14,013 nt of DNA from Gammaproteobacteria bacterium (GCA_026984275.1 JALSSM010000189.1:1-14013); one strand, 5' to 3'. Positions 6,809 through 13,806 are shown, numbered from the stretch's first letter. Notes: generated from the sequence alone by a model not told the origin. Translations and numbers: made by a program.

Positions 6809-7311
6809 TTAGTAACCAGAGTCAATTTTTTTGGTCCGGTTAGTTTAACATGTTCTCCTGCAGAGAGGGACATCGTTGTGCCGACCACATCGGCCTTGAA
6901 TGGAAGTTCCTGCTCTCCCCTGTCCACAAGAACGGCCAGTGTCACGCTGGCAGGACGGCCATAATCGAAAATTTCATTGAGCGCAGCCCGTATCGTTCGT
7001 CCTGTATATAAAATATCATCCACTAAGATAATATGTTTACCTTCGACATCAAATGGCAAATTTGATGGTTCAACACTGGGATGCATCCCAATACGGCTGA
7101 AATCATCCCGATAAAAAGCAATGTTTAATTCGCCCAGTGGCTCTTTGATTTTGAGCAGATTATGCAAACGTTCAGCAATCCAGACGCCACCTGTATGAAT
7201 ACCGATTATTGCGATATCTTTTCGTTCACGTTCTTTCAGAAAGATCTTCAGATCCATCGCCATTTTGGCAATCATCTCTTCAATTGTTTCACTATTTTTG
7301 ATTACCGTCAT
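6805..7311 (-). CDS. pyrR: PyrR, uracil phosphoribosyltransferase/regulator
   Basis: A 168-residue type I phosphoribosyltransferase. The PRPP loop is plain: HIILVDDILYTGRTIRAA (93-110), with the PyrR-specific Tyr-Thr-Gly-Arg-Thr. GIHTGGVWIAERL (37-49) and YRDDFSR (67-73) also fit PyrR. In Bacillus PyrR binds pyr mRNA with UMP and causes attenuation, and it has weak uracil phosphoribosyltransferase activity. In Pseudomonas it also sits beside pyrB, but control is less clear. I see no Bacillus-type binding loop or attenuator at its gene borders here: 3 bases separate it from ruvX and it overlaps pyrB by 4. Length is near the usual 180 residues or slightly below. Confidence 0.95.
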   Translation of the reverse strand: MTVIKNSETIEEMIAKMAMDLKIFLKERERKDIAIIGIHTGGVWIAERLHNLLKIKEPLGELNIAFYRDDFSRIGMHPSVEPSNLPFDVEGKHIILVDDILYTGRTIRAALNEIFDYGRPASVTLAVLVDRGEQELPFKADVVGTTMSLSAGEHVKLTGPKKLTLVTK

Positions 7312-7314
7312 AAC

Positions 7315-7737
7315 TTATCCATCTATTTTCATAGATTCTTCATACCAGGTTTCAAGGATAGCCTGCGCTGCGTGGGCGTCAAGTCCCTGTTTATCTGCTT
7401 TATTACCCAAACGTTGTCTTGCCTCAACCGATGAGAGGTTTTCGTTGATCGTCTGAACAGGTAAATGATATCGACCTTGCAACTGACGGCAAAAGCGTTT
7501 TACCCGATCAGCAATCCCAAATTCCTCACCTTCATAATTTGTCGGCATACCCACCACCAGTAAATCAGGTTGCCATTCTTCGATCAAATCTGACAAACCT
7601 TGCCAATCGATCCTGCCATTGTGCACCTTTAGAATGGTCAGAGGTTCTGCTGTGCGACTGATGGTCTGTCCTTTTGCCACACCGATCCTTTTTTCACCAA
7701 AATCGAAAGCCAGAATCGTCTGCTCCCTACTGATCAT
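7315..7737 (-). CDS. ruvX: RuvX/YqgF, putative Holliday junction resolvase
   Basis: A 140-residue RNase H-fold protein of the YqgF/RuvX family. The motifs are AFDFGEKRIGVA (10-21, acidic D12), VVGMPTNYEGEE (61-72), NENLSSVEAR (98-107, E99) and GLDAHAAQAIL (118-128, D120). The middle motif is usually DERLTT, so the first Asp is Asn here, but the Glu is kept. In E. coli YqgF acts in 16S rRNA 5'-end processing and has been linked to Holliday junction resolution; it is cytoplasmic. It lies between yqgE (9-base gap) and pyrR (3-base gap), the conserved gammaproteobacterial order, so it is transcribed with the pyr genes. Confidence 0.95.
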   Translation of the reverse strand: MISREQTILAFDFGEKRIGVAKGQTISRTAEPLTILKVHNGRIDWQGLSDLIEEWQPDLLVVGMPTNYEGEEFGIADRVKRFCRQLQGRYHLPVQTINENLSSVEARQRLGNKADKQGLDAHAAQAILETWYEESMKIDG

Positions 7738-7746
7738 AGTCAGGGA

Positions 7747-8307
7747 TCATGCGTGACCAATATCTCTGGAGATTTGAAACAGATCAAAGCCCAGTAATTC
7801 GGTTGCTTTTTCCCACCTTTTTTCAGGCGGCGTATCAAACAGAATACTTTCATCTGCAGGTATATTCAGCCATGAGTTTTCTGCCAGTTCCTGTTCAAGC
7901 TGGCCAGCTCCCCAACTGGCATACCCCAGGGCTACCAATGCTTTTTTGGGCCCACCACCTTTTGAGATCGCCTCCAGAATATCGCGCGAAGTTGCGACAC
8001 CAAGATTATCACTCACATTGATGGTTGAATCCCACTCTATGGGTGGTTCATGAATAATAATGCCTCTGTCCTGTTGAACCGGACCGCCCTGAAAAACCTG
8101 GATCTGCTCTATTTCAGGATCATCAGAAGGTAATTCCATTTGTGAAAGAATCTCCCCCAGCCCAATCTTCATTGGACGATTGATCACAATTCCCATTGCT
8201 CCTTCGTTTGAATGAGCACACATATAAGTAACGGTCTGCTGAAACTCTGGATCGAGCAGTGTTGGCATGGCAATCAAAAACTGGCCGGTTAAATCGAGTC
8301 TGGACAT
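7747..8307 (-). CDS. yqgE: YqgE/AlgH family protein
   Basis: A 186-residue cytoplasmic protein of the YqgE/AlgH family (UPF0301). Typical parts are LTGQFLIAMPTLLDPEFQQTV near the N-terminus, GAMGIVINRP (37-46), QVFQGGPVQQDRG near residues 70-82, VALGYASWGAGQLEQELAENSWL near 125-147 and a C-terminal RWEKATELLGFD. The molecular role is not established; in Pseudomonas AlgH has been tied to alginate regulation. It is the first gene of the pyr operon. No Shine-Dalgarno sequence precedes the ATG, and a TATACT box ends only 6 bases before it, so the message may be leaderless. Family and start are both well supported by the conserved N-terminus. Confidence 0.95.
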   Translation of the reverse strand: MSRLDLTGQFLIAMPTLLDPEFQQTVTYMCAHSNEGAMGIVINRPMKIGLGEILSQMELPSDDPEIEQIQVFQGGPVQQDRGIIIHEPPIEWDSTINVSDNLGVATSRDILEAISKGGGPKKALVALGYASWGAGQLEQELAENSWLNIPADESILFDTPPEKRWEKATELLGFDLFQISRDIGHA

Positions 8308-8313
8308 ATTATT

Positions 8314-8319
8314 AGTATA
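8314..8319 (-). promoter_or_regulatory. Candidate -10 box for the pyr operon (near-leaderless)
   Basis: On the minus strand TATACT ends six bases before the yqgE ATG, which would place the transcript start at or next to the A of the ATG. The -35 is poor: TTGTCC lies 20 bases upstream, which is too far. Tentative. Confidence 0.25.
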
Positions 8320-8360
8320 ACCAACAATTAAACTCTCTGGGACAAGCCGAACCTCATGAA

Positions 8361-8378
8361 CTGGTTATTAATAACCAG
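8361..8378. promoter_or_regulatory. Perfect 18-bp palindrome, possible operator
   Basis: CTGGTTATTAATAACCAG is a perfect palindrome in the divergent region between yqgE and the receptor gene. A related dyad follows at 8385-8401. The repeated GGTTA/TAACC arms look like a binding site for a dimeric regulator; I cannot name the regulator. Confidence 0.5.
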
Positions 8379-8384
8379 ACAGAT

Positions 8385-8401
8385 TGGTTACAGAATAACC
8401 A
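8385..8401. promoter_or_regulatory. Second GGTTA-N5-TAACC dyad, possible operator
   Basis: TGGTTACAGAATAACCA repeats the arms of the palindrome at 8361-8378, with centres about 23-24 bp apart, close to two helical turns. The outer arms of the two sites can also pair with each other (CTGGTTATT with AATAACCAG at 8394-8402). Confidence 0.45.
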
Positions 8402-8428
8402 GCCTTGCTATTTCCTTCTAATTTTTTC

Positions 8429-8456
8429 TTTACAAAGCCAATAAAAACAATAGAAT
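8429..8456 (+). promoter_or_regulatory. Candidate sigma-70 promoter of the TonB-dependent receptor gene
   Basis: TTTACA (8429-8434) and TAGAAT (8451-8456) are separated by 16 bases. Transcription would start near 8463, leaving a leader of about 130 bases. The GGTTA/TAACC dyads lie 25-70 bases before the -35, suiting an activator. No experimental support. Confidence 0.35.
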
Positions 8457-8485
8457 AGCTGCCTTTTTCTTACGGCATAATCTTT

Positions 8486-8506
8486 GCTATTAACAGTGTT
8501 ATTAGC
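8486..8506. promoter_or_regulatory. 21-bp near-palindrome in the receptor leader
   Basis: GCTATTAAC and GTTATTAGC flank three bases and are complementary at 8 of 9 positions. The outer bases (TTTG, CAAA) extend the symmetry with one extra base. It may be an operator downstream of the candidate promoter or an RNA hairpin. Confidence 0.4.
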
Positions 8507-8529
8507 ACAAAGATAAAATCACTGAATTT

Positions 8530-8551
8530 AAAAAATTAACAATAATTTTTT
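8530..8551 (+). promoter_or_regulatory. AT-only stem-loop plus strong ribosome site before the receptor
   Basis: AAAAAATTA and TAATTTTTT form a perfect 9-bp stem around ACAA at 8530-8551. A strong ribosome site, GGAGAGGA at 8577-8584, follows seven bases before the ATG at 8592. No B12 or TPP riboswitch consensus is seen in the leader. Confidence 0.4.
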
Positions 8552-8591
8552 ATTAAAATAAGAACAAATTACAAATGGAGAGGAATTCCCG

Positions 8592-10685
8592 ATGAAGAAA
8601 ATCAGGCTTGGATGTATTGTTGCCAGTGCATCCTTGATCAGTAGTATCCCTTTAAACGTCAATGCTGAAGATATTCGTCAGTTAAATGATATAACCGTAC
8701 AATCAACACGTCTTGATGAAAGCCAGTATAAAACCCCTGCTGCCATCAGCGTAGTGAACGAGGATGATATTCAGTTTGGACGCCAACAACTGGGGCTTGA
8801 TGAATCCCTGATCAAAGTCCCTGGGTTATTTGCTTTAAACCGATATAATGCGGCACAGGAGTTACGTATTTCGATTCGTGGCTTTGGTGCCAGATCGCCA
8901 TTTGGTATTCGCGGTGTAAAGATCTTTGCTGATGGAATACCCTCAACTTTAGCCGACGGTAGTACTCCTGCTGTCTCTGATATCGATATTGGTTCAGCTC
9001 GCAAGATAGAAGTATTGAGGAGTCCTTCCTCATCACTATACGGCTCATCTTCTGGTGGTGTCATTAACGTTTATACAGAGGATGGTCCTGATGAGCCATT
9101 TATCGAAGGCCGATTTTCAGGTGGTGAATTTGATTTTCATAAGGAACAGATCAAGACAGGTGGCCAAACTGGCCCATTGAATTATCTGGTGAATTTCTCA
9201 CACATGCAAAATGGTGGTTATCGTGACTTTTCGGATACCGAAAAATTTCTTTTTAATAGTAAATTTCGTTATGACATCACGCAGGATTCCAGTTTAACAG
9301 TGACTGCTTCTGCTATTGATGCCCCTGAAGATAAAGATCCTGGTGCTATTAATGCTGCTGCTGTTAAAGCCGACCCGACTCAGGCTCGGCAGCGAAATAT
9401 TGATTTTGATTCTGGAGAAGAGTTTGATCAGCAAAAACTGGGGCTGGTTTATAAATATAATATCGGCAACAACCATGCATTCAGGTTACGAAATTACTAT
9501 AGCTGGCGCAATTTTAGTGGTCGCCTGCCTTTTTCTGGATCTGTTGCCGAGGGGAATGGCGGTCAGATCGATTATCAACGATTCTTTTTTGGAGGTGGTG
9601 CCGATTACACATACTCAGATAATTTCTTCAATCATGACAACCGTCTCATTGTTGGCTTTGACGTCGATAAGCAGGATGATGATCGAAAACGCTTCCAGAA
9701 CAACACGGGGGTTCGTGGTGCATTGACCCTCGATCAAAATGAAAATGTCACCAGTTATGGAATCTTTATTCATGATGAATTCCAGATAACTGACACACTG
9801 GGACTCACTGCAGGTGTCCGATACGATGTGGTAAATTTTGATGTTAAGGATCACTTCTTTGCCAACGCCGGTGGTGATGAAACGGGCGATGTCACTTTCC
9901 ATGAATGGAACCCCAGAGTGGGTATCTTATGGAGCCTCAACCAGGGTATAAATCTTTATGCCAACTACACGACTTCGTTTGAAACACCCGGCACCGCGGA
10001 TTTTGCTAACCCCAATGGTGGCGGATTAAACCCTGATCTTAAACCGCAAACAGCCGATAATTACGAAATCGGTATTAAAGGATTATTACCTGGAAGTGTC
10101 AGTTACGATATTACCGTTTTCCACATTAATGTGGATGATGAGTTAGTCTCATTCGAACTTCCAGCACAGCCTGATCGTAAGTTCTTTGAAAATGCCGGTA
10201 AATCAACTCATGATGGTATTGAGGCGGGATTTTCCTTCCAGCCCATTTCCATTCCCGGTTTGAAGTTTACTGCTAACTACACCTATTCTGATTTTACCTT
10301 TGATACTTTCAGAACCAGAGGTGGTGATAATTTTGATGGTAATACGCTCCCTGGGATCCCGAAACATCAGATTTATGGAGAGATCTCATACTATGCTCCT
10401 GGTGGTATGTATACGATTTTTGAAGTACAACATGTAGGCAGTCTATTTGCCAACAATTCTAACTCTACCAAAGTAGATTCTTATCAGGTTGCCAATCTAC
10501 GCGTTGGTTACCAAGGTGAATTCAGGAATTGGGAGATCACTCCGTTTCTTGGTGTGAATAATCTATTTGACGAAAGCTATAACAGTAATATCCGCATCAA
10601 TGCATTTGGTGGACGTTTCTTTGAACCGGCGCCTGATCGTAACTTCTATGCAGGTATTACAGCCCGGATGAATTTTGGGCAATAA
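8592..10685 (+). CDS. TonB-dependent outer-membrane receptor, YncD/PqqU-like
   Basis: A 697-residue outer-membrane receptor. Residues 1-25 are a Sec signal peptide (cut after NVNA). DITVQS (33-38) is a likely TonB box. The plug domain runs to about residue 160 with ELRISIRGFGARSPFGIRG, DGIPSTLADG, IEVLRSPSSSLYGSSSGGVINV. A 22-strand barrel follows (GLTAGVRYD, WNPRVG, GINLYANYTTSFETP, LKPQTADNYEIGIKG, VNNLFDESY) and ends in RFFEPAPDRNFYAGITARMNFGQ. The RGFGAR-FG-RG / DGIP-T plug and the RFFEPAP-RN tail resemble E. coli YncD, now known as the PQQ receptor PqqU, but the ligand here is inferred, not shown. It has a strong ribosome site and its own upstream region. It stands opposite to the flanking operons, facing a tonB-like gene. 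Confidence 0.92.
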   Translation: MKKIRLGCIVASASLISSIPLNVNAEDIRQLNDITVQSTRLDESQYKTPAAISVVNEDDIQFGRQQLGLDESLIKVPGLFALNRYNAAQELRISIRGFGARSPFGIRGVKIFADGIPSTLADGSTPAVSDIDIGSARKIEVLRSPSSSLYGSSSGGVINVYTEDGPDEPFIEGRFSGGEFDFHKEQIKTGGQTGPLNYLVNFSHMQNGGYRDFSDTEKFLFNSKFRYDITQDSSLTVTASAIDAPEDKDPGAINAAAVKADPTQARQRNIDFDSGEEFDQQKLGLVYKYNIGNNHAFRLRNYYSWRNFSGRLPFSGSVAEGNGGQIDYQRFFFGGGADYTYSDNFFNHDNRLIVGFDVDKQDDDRKRFQNNTGVRGALTLDQNENVTSYGIFIHDEFQITDTLGLTAGVRYDVVNFDVKDHFFANAGGDETGDVTFHEWNPRVGILWSLNQGINLYANYTTSFETPGTADFANPNGGGLNPDLKPQTADNYEIGIKGLLPGSVSYDITVFHINVDDELVSFELPAQPDRKFFENAGKSTHDGIEAGFSFQPISIPGLKFTANYTYSDFTFDTFRTRGGDNFDGNTLPGIPKHQIYGEISYYAPGGMYTIFEVQHVGSLFANNSNSTKVDSYQVANLRVGYQGEFRNWEITPFLGVNNLFDESYNSNIRINAFGGRFFEPAPDRNFYAGITARMNFGQ

Positions 10686-10686
10686 A

Positions 10687-10839
10687 CTGATCCCAGCGCG
10701 GGACATAAAACTATATGCCAGGATCGATAATCTGACGAATGTAGATTATTCAACTCGTGCTGACTATGCATTTAACACCTATCGGTTCTTTGGCGGTGAA
10801 CCTATCTCTTTCTATGGAGGAATGAGTATAGATTTCTAA
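10687..10839 (+). pseudogene. Decayed C-terminus of a second TonB-dependent receptor
   Basis: Starting just after the receptor stop, in a different frame, 50 codons run to a TAA at 10837-10839. They read LIPARDIKLYARIDNLTNVD, then YSTRADYAFNTYRFFGGEPI, then SFYGGMSIDF. This is the usual end of a TonB-dependent receptor: the NLxxxxY strand pair, the RFF-GEP turn and a last strand ending in Phe. There is no start codon, signal or plug. It is clearly different from the tail of the complete receptor before it, so it is not a read-through product. It is probably the remnant of a neighbouring receptor gene lost by deletion, perhaps by recombination between the two. It shares the downstream terminator. 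Confidence 0.8.
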
Positions 10840-10868
10840 AACCAGAACCCTCTGTGTAATATACTTTT

Positions 10869-10895
10869 ACGCCCTTTTTAGTAAGGGCGTTTTTT
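10869..10895 (+). terminator. Intrinsic terminator after the receptor region
   Basis: ACGCCCTT and AAGGGCGT form a perfect 8-bp stem around a 6-base loop, followed directly by a T run. It is oriented for the receptor transcript. The minus strand has no T run, so it does not serve the converging tonB gene well. Confidence 0.9.
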
Positions 10896-10903
10896 ATCTG
10901 AGA

Positions 10904-11926
10904 TTATCTGCCTGAGAATGTACTATTATTCATAAACTTCCATGTTCTGGTAATGTGCAGAATATCCACATCTTTACGGATATTATCGGGAAAAGCTGCA
11001 AAAGGTGACGCCAGTCTGACGATATGAATGGCTGCTTCGTCCAGCACCTGATGCCCTGACGATTTGTCTATTGTGATCTCATTAATCGTCCCATCAGCAT
11101 TCAGTGCGACGGTCATACGTAATACACCTGAGATCTTTTTTCGCCTTGCTTCTTCTGGGTAGTTAATATTTCCGATCCGTTCCACTTTGGCTCGCCATGC
11201 TTCCATGTAAGCAGCATATTTATATTGTCTGGTACTGGCTGAAATAAACTCTCTGCGAGGTCTTTTTGCCTTGGCTTCCAACCTTCGATCAATCTCTGCA
11301 CTGAGACTGGCCATTTTCATACTCATGTCCATTAATTCGGTAGCTGAAGGCGTTTCTGGTTTTGGATCTGGTGCTTTGACTGGCTCCGGTTCTTTGGTTT
11401 CCGTTGATTCAGGTTGAGGCTTATTTTCTGGCTCAGGAATTTGAACTTCAGGCTTTTTAGTTTCTACAGCTATTAATTCTTCTGTCTTTACGACAGGCTT
11501 TTCCTGTTCTTCCTTGGCTTCTTCTGGTTCTTCCTCAACGGGTATTTCTGCTTTTAAGGTCACTTCTGATACTTCTGCCGGTTTTGTCATCGGCTCGAAG
11601 GGGGCTGAACTAGGAGTAACAATTTCGGGTGATTGCTCCGGGTTAGGTGCTACAAAAGGTGTAGCTGGTCGTTCAGACTCCTCACTTTCACCACCACCTT
11701 CCAGATTGGCCTGGGCAAGAAAGTCCGCTTCTTCTGGGGCCTCTTCACTGGATTGCTGTACCAGGATGACTTCGATCGTTTCAACATCGGGATTCTCATC
11801 ATCTTCATTACTGAAACTGATGCCAAAAATCCCGACGGCGTGGATGATGATCGCAAAACCGATCGCCATCGCCATCATATCGCTGGATCCAGCCGAATAG
11901 CTGGATTGCTGTTGCCGAATTGCCAT
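10904..11926 (-). CDS. tonB: TonB-like energy transducer
   Basis: A 340-residue inner-membrane protein with TonB architecture. One membrane segment lies near residues 17-38 (AMAIGFAIIIHAVGIFGI), with His29 at the place of the functional TonB His. A long periplasmic linker follows, rich in Glu and Pro and markedly acidic in its first part (about 40-195). A predicted helix sits around 196-225. The TonB C-terminal domain (about 240-332) includes INYPEEARRKKISGVLRMTV, DGTINEITIDKSSGH, VLDEAAIHIVRLASPF and ITRTWKF. TonB proteins drive outer-membrane receptors using ExbB/ExbD, which are not in the window. A tonB-like gene between yqgE and gshB is also found in Pseudomonas (PA0406). Its ATG shares a base with the preceding stop (TGATG). 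It may energise the facing receptor, but this is inferred. Confidence 0.92.
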   Translation of the reverse strand: MAIRQQQSSYSAGSSDMMAMAIGFAIIIHAVGIFGISFSNEDDENPDVETIEVILVQQSSEEAPEEADFLAQANLEGGGESEESERPATPFVAPNPEQSPEIVTPSSAPFEPMTKPAEVSEVTLKAEIPVEEEPEEAKEEQEKPVVKTEELIAVETKKPEVQIPEPENKPQPESTETKEPEPVKAPDPKPETPSATELMDMSMKMASLSAEIDRRLEAKAKRPRREFISASTRQYKYAAYMEAWRAKVERIGNINYPEEARRKKISGVLRMTVALNADGTINEITIDKSSGHQVLDEAAIHIVRLASPFAAFPDNIRKDVDILHITRTWKFMNNSTFSGR

Positions 11927-12438
11927 CAGTGAGGAACTTTCCTAATCATTGCGGCGGCGATTATACCGCTTAGTAAACCGAAGACCAGTGCCAGTGTCAT
12001 GAAAATGGGTAGTAGCTTTAGCAAACCCGGGTGTGGGATAAATAACAGGTAAGCCATTAAAAACTGTCCTGCCATATGTGCAAATGCCGCAAGAATGCTA
12101 TATCCAATAGCACCCAGTCGATGGCCAAAAATCTTCCAGCAAATACCTAAAAGAAAAATACTGGAGATGGCTCCTGCAAGACTCATAGCAAATGTTGGTG
12201 ATAAAAAAGTACCAATCATCAAGCTCCCGACCAATACACGCAGAAAAGATATCCATGCCGCTATTTTCCAGCCAAAAACCAACAGGCTTGCGATGGTAAT
12301 CACGTTGGCCAGACCAGGTTTCACACCCGGAAATGGGCTTGGGATAGCCGCTTCGAATATATGGATCATAATGGCAAATGCCGCCAGGCAGGCAATGAGA
12401 TAATCTTCGCGAGAAGGTTGCAGGATCAGGGTAGACAT
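11926..12438 (-). CDS. Gx transporter family / Hpre_diP_synt_I membrane protein
   Basis: A 170-residue integral membrane protein with about five hydrophobic segments. It matches the family often annotated as heptaprenyl diphosphate synthase component I or Gx transporter (PF07456): IHIFEAAIPSPFPGVKPGLANVITI near the N-terminus, then FLRVLVGSLMIGTFLSPTFAMSLAG. The old enzyme name is doubtful; the protein looks like an S-component-like transporter or a membrane scaffold. I place the start at ATG 12438, which shares a base with the TGA of the preceding gene (TGATG), rather than at a TTG one codon earlier. Members tend to sit beside NusG-domain-II proteins and ApbE, as here. The substrate is unknown. 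Confidence 0.85.
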   Translation of the reverse strand: MSTLILQPSREDYLIACLAAFAIMIHIFEAAIPSPFPGVKPGLANVITIASLLVFGWKIAAWISFLRVLVGSLMIGTFLSPTFAMSLAGAISSIFLLGICWKIFGHRLGAIGYSILAAFAHMAGQFLMAYLLFIPHPGLLKLLPIFMTLALVFGLLSGIIAAAMIRKVPH

Positions 12439-12800
12439 CAAAAATTTATACTGTCAAACAGGGTATTATTAGCAACAATTTCAACGGCCACATGATTAGG
12501 TAAACAGGCGGCAAATTCTCCACCATGTTCTAACCACCCTGCGTGCACACAAATCTGGTTCGGACAGGGTGAATGTTTAAAACGGATTCTTCCATCATTA
12601 ATTTCAAGTTCTGAGACTCCTGTCTTGCCTCTCATTTCTAAAATTTTATTTTCAGCCAGACTGACCAATTGCTGTTCCTTACCATCAATTGTGATCTGAG
12701 CAAAATCACCACGCCCATCACTAAACCAGAATTGACCATATAGCCAACCCACAAAAACCAGCGCACTGATCAGAACCAGCTTGTCACCTGTCTTGAACAT
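12438..12800 (-). CDS. NusG domain II-containing membrane-anchored protein
   Basis: A 120-residue protein with a single N-terminal membrane anchor (about residues 8-25) and an extracytoplasmic NusG-domain-II-like fold (PF07009). The family mark is CPNQICVHAGWL (79-90), with Cys79 and Cys84, followed by ACLPN (Cys99). Despite the name it is not a transcription factor: it lacks the NGN domain and is exported. The conserved Cys suggest a redox or metal role, which is unproven. It begins inside the 3' end of apbE (17-base overlap) and ends in TGATG with the Gx gene, so the three are probably made together. A role in extracytoplasmic flavin or electron transfer is inferred from this company. Confidence 0.88.
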   Translation of the reverse strand: MFKTGDKLVLISALVFVGWLYGQFWFSDGRGDFAQITIDGKEQQLVSLAENKILEMRGKTGVSELEINDGRIRFKHSPCPNQICVHAGWLEHGGEFAACLPNHVAVEIVANNTLFDSINF

Positions 12801-13806
12801 TAATTGTTTCGACCACCATTTGCATTCGTGGTTTCATTTCTGGCGTCATGTGTATCACACCGTTTTTTTCCACCACCATGACTTTATTAAGCCCCATACG
12901 ATCAGCAACAAGCTGCCAATCTTTTATCCCGGCTACGAACACAGCTGTTGCCGCCGCATCAGCCAGCGCAGCATCCTCAGTAATGATCGTCACTGAGATA
13001 AAATCGCTGGCAGGATAGCCGGTACGTGGATCCAGAATATGATGGTATCGCTTTCCCTCATAGATAAAATAGCGCTCATAGTCACCTGATGTAAATACAC
13101 TCTCACCATCGTTTACATCCAGCGATGCCATCACTCCCGCCTTTCTGGGATTGCGTATCCCGATACGCCAGGGCCGATCATAACGTTGGCCGATCACTTT
13201 CAAGTCACCACCCGCATTGACGATGGCATTTTCTATACCCAGCGCCTTTAAATGATCGATAGCACGATCAATGCCATAACCTTTTGCAAAACCGCCCAGA
13301 TCGAACTGTACAGATGAATTATCCGTTCGCACCAGCCCATCGCTGATCTCCACATCAGCCAGATCAGGAATATGTTTCAGATAGTCTTCAATGGTTTCCT
13401 TTTCTGGTGGCCTTGTGGGTGGATCATCACCATGATAACCCCATAGCTCTAACAAACCACCAATCGCAGGATTGAAAGTACCTCCGCTGATCAAAGCCAG
13501 CTGTTTAGCTTTGATCAACAAAGGCATCAGATCTTCAGAAACAGGAGCGGCCTCACCTCGAGCTAAATGTTCATTGATAGTGACCAGCGGACCAGGATTC
13601 CAGGCGTGCCAGTCTTTGTGCATTCGTTCAAAATCTGTTTCCAACTCCCCGGCAGCCTGATCAGCCAGCGACTTCTCAACACCAGAAATCGTTAATTCAA
13701 TAATCGTCCCGAAGGCAAAAAATGAATATTTATGAACTTCCTGTTTTGGATCACTACAGGCACAAAGCAAAAGCGAGATTAGCAACAAGCCAATGATTTT
13801 TTTCAT
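12784..13806 (-). CDS. apbE: FAD:protein FMN transferase, lipoprotein ApbE
   Basis: A 340-residue ApbE. It transfers FMN from FAD to a Thr/Ser of exported flavoproteins such as NqrC and RnfG in a Mg-dependent reaction. Residues 1-17 are a lipoprotein signal with lipobox LCAC (Cys17), so it is anchored on the periplasmic side. Motifs in order: YSFFAFGTIIELTI (27-40), GGTFNPAIGGLLELWG (108-123), FDLGGFAKGYGID (168-180), NAGGDLKVIG (197-206), YHHILDPRTGYPA (254-266) and ADAAATAVFVAG (282-293), which carries the metal-binding Asp. All appear intact. The ATG shares a base with the gshB stop (TGATG). No protein in the window has a clear flavinylation motif (SGAT-like), so its target lies elsewhere. 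Confident. Confidence 0.95.
   Translation of the reverse strand: MKKIIGLLLISLLLCACSDPKQEVHKYSFFAFGTIIELTISGVEKSLADQAAGELETDFERMHKDWHAWNPGPLVTINEHLARGEAAPVSEDLMPLLIKAKQLALISGGTFNPAIGGLLELWGYHGDDPPTRPPEKETIEDYLKHIPDLADVEISDGLVRTDNSSVQFDLGGFAKGYGIDRAIDHLKALGIENAIVNAGGDLKVIGQRYDRPWRIGIRNPRKAGVMASLDVNDGESVFTSGDYERYFIYEGKRYHHILDPRTGYPASDFISVTIITEDAALADAAATAVFVAGIKDWQLVADRMGLNKVMVVEKNGVIHMTPEMKPRMQMVVETINVQDR

Noticed and set aside
7300..7320. Bacillus-type PyrR attenuator within the pyr operon
   Set aside because: Gene borders around pyrR are 3 bases or overlapping, leaving no room for an anti-terminator and terminator.
8403..8591. B12 or TPP riboswitch in the receptor leader
   Set aside because: No GCCACTG B12 box or THI-box core is seen; the leader is mostly A/T with simple dyads.
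11514..11932. Plus-strand frames opposite the tonB linker
   Set aside because: They come from the repetitive Glu/Pro codons of the linker read backwards (Ser-rich), with no independent support.
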